NCBI GenBank assembly: GCA_003024985.2
Contig: PXIH01S0014533.1
DNA from: Euperipatoides rowelli
Taxonomy: Eukaryota; Onychophora; Udeonychophora; Euonychophora; Peripatopsidae
Reading direction: 5' to 3' (one strand)
DNA: 15,777 nucleotides
Shown: positions 8,838-15,777 of the stretch, in pieces
Numbering within the stretch: position 1 is the first letter of the stretch
Layout: the number at the start of each line of letters is the position of its first letter
Made by a program: the position numbers and the translations under genes
The notes under the pieces: generated by a model
The model's database searches: none
What the model was told of the DNA's origin: nothing
What the model saw: only the letters and a program-made list of their open reading frames with translations

Positions 8838-9830
8838 GTAAATAATTTTGAATAATTTATTAAAAGACCATTATTTTTAACCATTGGCTTATTAAAATCT
8901 AGTTCATGTTGAATATTCAATATATCTAAGAAATTATGTATTTATCCAATTATCTTTATATCGTCAGCATACATTATTAATTTTGTGTTTAAGTTAGTAA
9001 GTATATCTGAAATAAAAATATTAATAAGGTTGCCACAAAGAGTGTTTCCTACGTCAAACCTATGGTCATATTAAACTATTTAGAAGATTTGTCATTCGTT
9101 ATTACTTTGAAATTACGTTAAGATAAAAATCTATAAATAACATAGTCTAGTTGGATGGATGTAGTCAAATGCTTTCGTAAAGTCTAGAATATGTACCAAT
9201 TTGCCTTTCTCGAGGGGATTAGTCCATATATTCATAGTTTATATAAAGTTATCTGAGAAGCCCAATCCATGTTGTCAAGAAAGTAAAATATTTACGGTGT
9301 CAATCTGATCTTGAAGTCTATTTACTATAACTTTTTCAGTGATTTTACTTATATTTGTAAGAGCTATATAGGTCTATAATAATTGTTAAGGTAAGAGTTG
9401 ATTGCCTTTTTTATATATCAGAATATTGATTCTTTACATGAGTTTGAGATATAACAATGTGATAGGGAGAAATGGATATTAAATAGCAAAGGGAGAAACA
9501 ATGATAAAGTTGCATGAAGTTTGATTTATTTGTTAATTATTTGCTATTTGTATAAAATTTGTGTAACTTTGTCCTTTGTAGTCGTTTTTTTTAATCTCCT
9601 CTATATGTTTCATTTTATTAAGATTAATGTTATTTTACAAATATTTAATTTCTTTACTGATGTTATCTGCTGATTTACTGGATATTATAGTTTTAGATTT
9701 ACAAATTTTGTAGTTACTTTGTTTCTTATAATTGTATATTTTTCATAATTGAAAGCTGTCTTATTAGTAACATATATTAAATAGTTCTTTTTTTTTTAAA
9801 TTATATTTTAGTTCAGCCATTCGGAGCTAT
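8838..9830 (-). pseudogene. Degenerate non-LTR retrotransposon reverse transcriptase (Jockey/CR1-like)
   Basis: Reading the minus strand from about 9780 down gives a linker resembling KKNYLIY...YTIIRNKV, then NYYRPI near 9380. After a frameshift comes LTNISKITEKVIVNRLQ, then QHGLGFS, LDFTKAFD (RT block A with its catalytic Asp), GNTLCGNLINIFISDI where functional copies have a PQGSxLGP-like stretch, MYADDIKI (block C, catalytic DD intact, codons at about 8961-8972) and NGLLINYSK. Most of the RT part is in one frame broken by about four stops. The order and spacing match LINE reverse transcriptases. The 3' end is missing. It is oriented the same way as the host gene. Confidence 0.87.
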
Positions 9831-11051
9831 TAATTTTTTTATTTAGGGTGTATAATCTAGTTTATGTTGAAATAAAATTTATTTATTAATCAAAGTATTT
9901 TATAAAAAATGATCTCTATCATCTCAAAACTTATGGTAAAACAAGACGTAAGTGTCTACCAAGAAAACTTTTCCGCACGGATTGTTAAAATTTTTTTTAA
10001 CTGCTGATTAGTTAGCAATTTGGCTAAAGGAAATAATGCATAAATGATCAAACAGGCTTATTCCACTTCTTGATTATCATTATGATTGGGGCATAGTTAT
10101 TTATTACTTAGTAGGAGTTAGAGTTCAACATTGGAGTGAAGGATAGGACTATAAATAAAAAAAATAAGGCTTTGAACCATTTAGTCATGTGCCGTGCGTA
10201 ATTGGTTGTTAACTATGCAGATAAGTTTTCACAAGAAGACACTTGGAAATGGGACTAAAAGAATGTATAAAATCATGATGTCATTTTCAAATATTTACAA
10301 CAAATTTATCACTATTATTATTATCACAAGGCTCATCTTTCACTTTTTTAATAGAAGGAAACAGGTTGCCAACTAAGCAGGTCTAAGGGTGGCAACTTTC
10401 AGGAATGAGTGGCAACTCTAATATATTAAAAGAAAAGGCTTATAACATTCAAGTTGTGCAGTAGTTATAAACATGATTTGTGTTTTTAAATATATTACTG
10501 TTTATGAGTAAACAGGAGCTCAGGATATGGTTAAAAGGCACTTACATTATTTTTTTTCCCCAACTGGATGATTTAAATTTTTGACCATAAAAAAATGGAT
10601 GGAAAATATTTGTTGTTGCATCATGGGTGGCATTTTTTTAAAATATGTTGGCCTTTTCCATTTCTATGGTAAATTTCAAGCCTGTATCAACATCATCATT
10701 ATTATTAGTACGGTATCTGGATGTAGCGCTTGTGGACGCTCGCTCTGTTTACCTGTAAACAGATATTTTATTATTTTATTTATTTGCTGTATTATTTTTC
10801 TTTCTTTATTGATGGATTATGAAGGAACTTACTGTTAGCAAGTTTGGATCATTTACCTGTGACTGATTCTTCAGGCAGTTGATGGATAATGGATGTCGAA
10901 ATAAGAACACACACGTTTTTACATTTATCTAGGCCCTGGTGGAGCAGCACTTGGAGAATATTTGCTGTCTAATGGTGTTTTTTTTTTATTCATCTAACTT
11001 TTATGATCATTCCTATTATTTGAGGACAGGAATTTCTGTCCTGTGTGACCA
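9831..11051. other. Intronic DNA, unclassified, with short repeats
   Basis: The stretch just above 9831 could hold decayed endonuclease sequence of the neighbouring LINE, but I could not find its motifs. Three GGCAACT words lie between 10366 and 10420, two of them in a 20-bp-spaced GTGGCAACT pair. A hairpin AGGACAG/CTGTCCT sits at 11023-11042. Small open frames at 10194..10376 and 10581..10838 match nothing I know. Confidence 0.4.
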
Positions 11052-11510
11052 TGAGCTCCTTGGACAATTCAATTATCTTTAAACGGATTATATTGATTGC
11101 GTAAGCTCGTTACCACGGAATAGCGAAGCCTTATGACTGTGAGTGTTATGACTAAATGTTTTCATCTTGATGTATTATGGCGATTGAGATTAACGGAACT
11201 ATGTGCTCAAGTTAAATACATATAAATATTTTTTATGTTTTTATTTATTTGTACACTATTTTTGGAGACTGGAAGTACTCACTCTTTATGAATAGGTGCT
11301 CCTCGGATCATTTGAATAGTTTTATGTGGCTAACGTTGTCTGAGAAAACTTGTTAATTTAGCATTGGAAGTAGTGAAGCCTTAAGGACTGTGACCGATCA
11401 AGTTTGAAGGTTATCACTTGGATGATTAAGACTTTTTTTTTATGATTTGGGGAACTTTGTACTTGAGTTATTTTTATTTAATTGTACTTTGTATTTTTTT
11501 TACTTATTTA
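11052..11510. repeat. Degenerate tandem duplication, period about 250 bp
   Basis: Three anchor blocks recur in order. GCTCCTTGGA at 11053 is matched by GCTCCTCGGA at 11298, GAAGCCTTA(T)GACTGTGA at 11125 by the same block at 11375, and GGAACTATGTGCTCAAGTTA at 11195 by GGAACTTTGTACTTGAGTTA at 11451. Offsets rise from 245 to 256 through small indels. It sits immediately upstream of a LINE-like 3' hairpin and could be duplicated 3' UTR. Confidence 0.72.
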
Positions 11511-11575
11511 ACTAATCAACTTTATTGTTTGATTGTGTAAAAAAGGGCCACATCTTTTTTGGGCAAGGCCATTTT
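11511..11575 (+). mobile_element. Second LINE-like 3' end, hairpin motif
   Basis: TTGTTTGATTGTGTAAAAAAGGGCCACATC followed by GGGCAAGGCC parallels the first 3' end, TTGTAAGTATTGTAAATAAGGCCCACATC followed by GGGCTAGCC, block for block. Both are on the plus strand. No clear trinucleotide tail follows. I infer related retrotransposon 3' UTRs. Confidence 0.45.
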
Positions 11576-12160
11576 ATGTAATTATGATTTCCTAAGTTTG
11601 AATTAATATATACCTGAAATATTATTAGATTGCTATTTTACATGCATTTTATCTAATTAAATGAGGAAAATAACCCCAAATATTAAAGAAAGGTTTTGTA
11701 AGCTTGACATTAGGCTGCAATGATCTTTAATATACTGTATGTCTTGTTTCATAAATAAAATACACAACAATAATATATACGGTAGCCTAAAGCCAATCTT
11801 CACAGAGTTGGGAATTTTATTGTATAAAAAACAGGAATTAATGAAAACAAAACATTTTACAAAAATTCTCAACGGAATTTTTTTTAATTTTCTATCAGTA
11901 ATATTTTATCTATTTACTGTAGGCCTATATAAAATTAAGAAATTATGATGAATAATTTGCTAGGCTACTAAAAGTTGGTCCTTTTCCTATAAAATTTGAA
12001 CTGATACATTCCTTACCTTTAGAAAAGAAACCAGTTTCACCCTCATTAATCCTGACTAGACTATAATTTTATCAGCTAGTGTTTTTTTTTCTTTTAAAAA
12101 GATGTGCTAATTCTATTAGTAATTAGTATATATTCCAGTGCTCAAATTTTGCATAATTAA
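11576..12160. other. Unassigned AT-rich intronic DNA
   Basis: The stretch contains two TACTGTA words (11733 and 11915) and a TAGGCCTA-like word. Overlapping open frames on both strands near 11657..11948 are low-complexity and unsupported. Confidence 0.55.
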
Positions 12161-12164
12161 TTGG

Positions 12165-12550
12165 AGGTTCTATGGACCACTGAACTACAAATATGTTAGT
12201 TCGTAATCTTGTTTGGTGGTCCGTTCAAGAAAATGAAAATGACTTGAACCTGTACCAATATTTAATTTCAATGAAATTCTAAAGACTTCTTGATACTGAC
12301 ATTTAAAAAAAAAAAAAAAAAAAAAAAAAACATTGGAAGGTTAGGCTCTAAAATATAAATGGAGTTAATTTATTATTGAAATACAAATATATTTGATTTA
12401 TTTTTAAATATTAACTGATGTATTATAGCTGATAAGATTTAAAATTCTAGCATTATTAGCTAACTTTTGTAGGTGGTCCATCGTACCAATTCCAAGCAGT
12501 TTTTTAGTGGTCCTTAGCCTTTTTTAGTGGTTTTAGTCCAAGGACCACCA
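12165..12550. repeat. Cluster of GTGGTCC/GGACCAC motifs with A26 run, possible MITE
   Basis: The motif occurs near 12174 (GGACCAC), 12217, 12473, 12507 and 12542 (GGACCAC). GTGGTCCTT (12507-12515) pairs exactly with AAGGACCAC (12540-12548). TTTTTTAGTGG is directly repeated with a 20-bp offset at 12500 and 12520. A run of 26 A lies at 12305-12330. The pattern suggests ends of a small DNA transposon, but no clean TIR pair with a target duplication could be set. Confidence 0.45.
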
Positions 12551-13344
12551 CGAAATTCATGCATTGCTATTCAGTAATTGGTCAATTTGATATTCGGACA
12601 CCCTCTAGCCTACTCTAAAATAGTAAAATATTATGAATTTTATTCCACTTACCTCTTTAATAAAATATACTAAATTTTTTTTTTTTTTTTTTTAAAAAAA
12701 AGGAACCTTTTAAGCTTATTATAGGAAATCAATGTATTTGTGTACATGGCACTGTAATCGATAAGTAAAACAGACATTGAAGTTATATTTTCAAAAAAAC
12801 ATTAAATGTTATCTTTGAATGTTTATTTCACTTTATTTTAAATATCCAGCTGTTTATAGACATATGGGATCAAGAAATACCCCTATATCTCTTTGAAAAT
12901 ATTGTCTCGATGAATTTTCTAAGAAGCGGGGATATTTTGATTGCCACTGTAATTAGAAATAACGAGCAGTATCGGGTTGTCATCATAATTTCTGTCAATG
13001 TCTAGACATAGTCTTAAAGATAATTGCCAGTTAGATAGTACAAAGGACAACCTATACAAGTTTTTAGCCAACTGAGACATCAGTCTTTGGCATCTACTAG
13101 CTTGAAGTCAGCCTCTCTTGAATTTATGAATGATGTTTACAAGTTATATATAAAAAAATCATTAAATATAATAATTTTTAAAAGCATCAGGAATGTCTTA
13201 AAAATTATAAATAAAAGAAATCATACAATAGGATGTCAAGATTGGATGAAAAATATATTTTATAGGTTTAATTATCAATTACTATAATATATGCAGAATC
13301 TTATTGTTCTATAATGCAGCTACCAGCACAATTCAATATTGGAT
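12551..13344. other. Unassigned intronic DNA
   Basis: A T19-A8 homopolymer block lies at 12675-12701. The stretch 12900-13110 is slightly richer in GC and might be an old insertion. An open frame at 13087..13287 has no recognisable domain and AT-driven composition. Confidence 0.5.
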
Positions 13345-13515
13345 AGAATATCCTAAAGGCAATGTCAGGTGACAATTCTTTGATATTATATTATAAGCCA
13401 ACAATGATAGTTTTTACATAAAATAATGACACAACAATGAATAGTGATGTGGTTAGTTAAATATCTTAATGAAAATAAGGTCAGGCGATTATTTTTTAAT
13501 ACGACTATTGATAAA
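13345..13515. repeat. Two copies of a roughly 50-bp repeat; third copy inverted near 3332..3386
   Basis: Copy A (about 13348-13395) contains AATATCC..GGCAATGTCAGGTGACAATTCTTTG. Copy B (about 13460-13515) contains AATATCTT..AAGGTCAGGCGATTATTTTTT. The minus strand at 3386-3332 contains AATATCTT..GGCAAAGTCAGGTGACAATCTTTG. Nineteen bases of copy A and the 3354-3372 copy agree with one mismatch. Confidence 0.6.
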
Positions 13516-13576
13516 TAAATGGCTAACTACCATTAAGCTTCATTTGCATCACTCAATAGTATATATTGTATATATT

Positions 13577-13718
13577 AGTGTTGGGAGAATAATGGTATCT
13601 ACAGTATATCCAATAATCTGATACTTAAAATAAGTATTAGTACCTTGAATCTATGATCTGATATCCCAATTTTAAAAATATTATGTATTACTTGTACTGT
13701 AAATAGTCACACCCAACT
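13577..13718. mobile_element. Possible 142-bp MITE
   Basis: The left end TAGTGTTGGG and right end CCCAACTA are inverted partners if two bases are missing on the right. Internal inverted words such as ATACTT..AAGTAT occur near 13621-13637. AGTGTTGGG ends are common in hAT-like elements. No target duplication is visible, so this is tentative. Confidence 0.3.
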
Positions 13719-14259
13719 AAAAGTAATACTTTCAAAAAATAAATATCAAAAAGTACAATCCAAACATAATATTTTTAAAAATCAATTAGTGCTCCATGTA
13801 TAATACTTAAAACTTGATCAGGAATTTAGAAGGTTATAAGTTTTAAGAATTAAGAGTTCAAATTATTTAAAGAGCAGTGAAAATCATTTACTGAATTCAG
13901 ATTTTTCTCAATTAATTAACAGTTCATATTTAATGAAAGACATCTAATTAAATTCCATTGAATTTTAAACATAACTTTCACTGCTGCCACTATAAAATGT
14001 TTATAAATCAAAATTTATTTTTAAAAAAAAGTATAAGACATGACAAACTACAAGACATTTTCATTCTTTTCTGTTAAAAAAAACCCAGATACAGTAAGAC
14101 TAATCAATTTTATATTAAAAAGTTAATAATCCAAAACTTAAACATCACTTAATATTTACCCTATTTCTCCTTCTTATCAAGATTAGCCTATCTTTTACTT
14201 TTTTATATACTTAAAAAATTAAAAAAGTATATATATAATTAAAAAAAAAAAATACATAC
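13719..14259. other. Unassigned AT-rich intronic DNA, ends at the exon donor
   Basis: No gene or strong repeat is visible. The last bases carry the minus-strand donor GTATGT at 14259-14254. Confidence 0.6.
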
Positions 14260-14446
14260 CATCATTATCTCTGATTTCATCGGAACGAAGATTAGTAGTA
14301 GTTCTAAGCAGAATGGCTTCTGTACTTTCATGACGCTGTAATCGTCGAGGCTGTTTGATTTGAGGCTTGAGTCCAGGAGCTTTCACATCCAATTCTAGTT
14401 CCTTATTTAATTCATCTTTGGCTTGAATAATAAATTTGTCATAAGC
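14260..14446 (-). CDS. CEP350: CEP350-like protein, 187-bp upstream exon
   Basis: The minus strand has an acceptor CTCAATTTAG before 14446 and a donor GATG/GTATGT after 14260. Between them lies one open frame of 62 codons plus one base, beginning AYDKFIIQAKDELNKEL and containing a basic stretch, QPRRLQRH. The leftover G is completed by the first two bases of the large exon at 2308, so the phases fit and the frame stays open across the junction. AT content falls sharply inside the exon relative to both flanks, as expected for coding sequence. The first half is predicted helical and charged. I do not recognise a named domain. The assignment to the CEP350-like gene is inferred from strand, phase and the absence of another convincing exon between the two; a skipped small exon in the 12-kb intron cannot be excluded. 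Confidence 0.8.
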
Positions 14447-14659
14447 CTAAATTGAGAAAAAATACACCAAATGTCATAAACTTAATATACTGTACCACAC
14501 TAAATAAATTATTTTTACAGTTAATGTCAATTATGCTATTATATTTTCTAATTAATTGGGATTTGCATGTACAATTGTACCTACTGTACAGCATACTACT
14601 GTATGTTTGAGTAATGTGTCAACCATATAATTATACTGTGTATATATTATAACAAACGG
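14447..14659 (-). other. Start of the next intron upstream in the CEP350-like gene
   Basis: The acceptor AG lies at 14448-14447. The stretch contains a perfect 12-bp palindrome, GTACAATTGTAC, near 14570 and three TACTGTA words (14488, 14582 and 14597). No coding exon is seen from here to the window end. Confidence 0.6.
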
Positions 14660-14688
14660 CTGACCCTATGAGGAGGGGGGGGGGTCAG
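14660..14688. repeat. Hairpin with G10 run
   Basis: CTGACCC (14660-14666) is the exact complement of GGGTCAG (14682-14688). The loop includes most of a ten-G run at 14675-14684. Confidence 0.7.
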
Positions 14689-15078
14689 AGTCTGTTACAG
14701 GGGTGTGAAATGTGCGGAGAGGACAATGTTAAAATGCTGTCTGTATGGTACTCGTGTTTGTTCAGGCTGGTTGTTATGTTTTGCTGCGGGACAGCTATTC
14801 TGGTAACTAGGCTAATGAGGAAAAACTAGAGACAAAACATTGGTTATATGGTAAATAATACTCTGTTTATTATATGAGTAAATAAAAGACTCTGTACAAT
14901 TAAGTATTACCGACTAGCTAACTGGCTAGCCGGCATACTAGAAATAATAAAGGAAATATAAACAAAGTCCATGGACTGGACATACATTGGAGAGCTGCTT
15001 GTCATCTAATGTTGATGGCAGGCACTCTCAAAGGTAAAGACAAAGCAGGAATGAAGAAGGCCTTTTATAAGTACAAAG
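14689..15078. other. Unassigned intronic DNA, less AT-rich
   Basis: Base composition is more balanced than in the flanks, suggesting a younger inserted repeat. I found no coding frame, LTR pair or TIR that defines it. A broken stem, GAGAGCTGC with GCAGGCACTCTC, lies at about 14992-15035. Confidence 0.4.
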
Positions 15079-15216
15079 CTAATTATACACATTTGTGTAA
15101 TTAGTAAATTAGAATTGACTTGCACATTCCAGAGTTAGAACATCTGTGACACATTTACTAATTAAAGTAAACACATCACAGATGAAAGCAAAACATATGG
15201 AATGTACAAGTAAATG
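15079..15216. repeat. Nested inverted repeats (foldback-like block)
   Basis: CTAATTATACACA / TGTGTAATTAG (15079-15104) forms one palindrome with one extra base. Next, TTGACTTGCACATTCC (15115-15130) pairs imperfectly with GGAATGTACAAGTAAA (15199-15214). Inside that, CATCTGTGA (15141-15149) pairs exactly with TCACAGATG (15176-15184), and TTTACT pairs with AGTAAA. The stem-loop spans about 100 nt. Confidence 0.8.
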
Positions 15217-15284
15217 TAAACAAATATTATAAATTAGAAATAATTACAGCAAATAAAATTACTATAAGCTAAACGGATCATCAT

Positions 15285-15360
15285 AGTATGTACAGTATAT
15301 ATGTGTATGTACTGTATATGTATGTGTGTATACATACATACATACAGTATATATATATTG
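15285..15360. repeat. TATG/TACA microsatellite with inverted TACTGTA words
   Basis: The block is built of GTAT, ATAC and TATA units. TACAGTA at 15291, TACTGTA at 15310 and TACAGTA at 15343 make it strongly self-complementary. Confidence 0.8.
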
Positions 15361-15777
15361 TGACGGTTCATGTTGTATAGGCTATAATATTTTATTTGTA
15401 ACATTTCTTTGTGCATTCAGGGAATATTTGCTTTTAGTTTACGCAGTGTTTACTATCAATTAATCTAACTAATTAGAGGATTGTAAATGCTGTATAAAAT
15501 GTTGTTATTAATCGGCAATTGTACTGTATATATGATTTTTATTATACATGATTTATTTTATTTTATTTAATGATATAGGCTATTACATACTTATTGTTTT
15601 GATTCTTTACTGCATTATAAACTCTAGAATTATTAGTTTTAAATGTATTAACGATTATCGACATTTATGTCAGGAAAATAATTTTTTCATCCCAGAATTC
15701 AATAGTAACAAAATTTTTGTATCCGGTTATCTTACTGTAGCATGGAAGCCATTCTGACAATGTGCGTATGCAGATAT
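15361..15777. other. Unassigned AT-rich intronic DNA to the window end
   Basis: It contains two more TACTGTA words (15522 and 15733). An open frame at 15548..15757 is A/T-driven with no recognisable domain, and no exon of the host gene is seen. Confidence 0.55.

Larger units (their letters stand above)
2309..14259 (-). other. Intron of the CEP350-like gene, about 11.95 kb
   Basis: It runs from the donor GGTATGT at 14259 to the acceptor at 2309. It is very AT-rich and packed with repeat fragments on both strands, annotated separately. No further convincing coding exon of the host gene was seen in it. Confidence 0.75.

Noticed and set aside
10581-10838. 85-codon open frame as a small membrane protein
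   Set aside because: Hydrophobicity follows from T-rich DNA. There is no recognisable domain, splice context or conserved motif.
13087-13287. 66-codon open frame as an exon or transposase remnant
   Set aside because: No domain motif was seen, the second half is Lys/Ile/Asn-rich as expected from random AT-rich DNA, and it lies on the strand opposite the host gene.
14680-15370. LTR retrotransposon LTR ending in TGTTACA at 14698 or starting TGTGACGG near 15359
   Set aside because: No second LTR copy, primer-binding site or polypurine tract was found beside either candidate.
15548-15757. 69-codon open frame near the window end
   Set aside because: Ile/Leu/Tyr-rich translation typical of AT-rich non-coding DNA, with no splice or start context.
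1-15777. tRNA, rRNA, CRISPR array or bacterial operon features
   Set aside because: No cloverleaf, conserved ribosomal segment, regularly spaced repeat-spacer array or closely packed genes were seen. The spliced gene shows a eukaryotic nuclear context.

Overview
The window looks like a stretch of AT-rich invertebrate nuclear DNA. It has spliced coding exons with canonical GT/AG borders, an intron of about 12 kb filled with decayed non-LTR retrotransposons, DNA-transposon-like sequence, microsatellites and homopolymer runs, and no bacterial-style gene packing. Insect or other arthropod is my guess for the host, but nothing here fixes the species.

One gene can be supported. It lies on the minus strand and is represented by two coding exons, 14260..14446 and 66..2308. 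The join is phase-compatible (the first exon ends with one base, completed by two bases of the second) and gives 810 uninterrupted residues. The larger exon carries a CAP-Gly domain with the CEP350-type GNxNG signature, and its last codons encode a PRPxSPVFG segment that I recognise from the tail of CEP350 (CAP350). I therefore call the gene a CEP350-like centrosome/microtubule-anchoring protein. Its N-terminal exons lie beyond 15777 and its C-terminal exons before 1. Visible features include an in-frame 63-bp-period duplication around an RSRxNS motif and two identically spaced amphipathic helix motifs 80 residues apart.

The intron (2309..14259) holds, from low to high coordinate: a diverged 140-bp tandem duplication (2708..2990); a LINE-like 3' end with hairpin and (AAT)n tail (4081..4285); a forward non-LTR retrotransposon C-terminal coding remnant (5052..5495); a TIR-bounded, hAT-like non-autonomous element of 1.64 kb (6473..8109) containing a T13-G21-CGGC-A12 tract; a reverse-oriented reverse-transcriptase remnant with a YADD box (8838..9830); a 250-bp degenerate tandem duplication ending in a second LINE-like 3' hairpin (11052..11572); clustered GTGGTCC motifs (12165..12550); and a small three-copy repeat shared between 3330..3390 and 13345..13515. 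Beyond the small exon, 14447..15777 is the next upstream intron, with G-run and multi-stem palindromes and TACTGTA-rich microsatellite DNA.

I see no new molecular system. The points most worth following are the repeated helix motif in the CEP350 tail, the local enrichment of the TACTGTA heptamer, and the several unclassified repeats.
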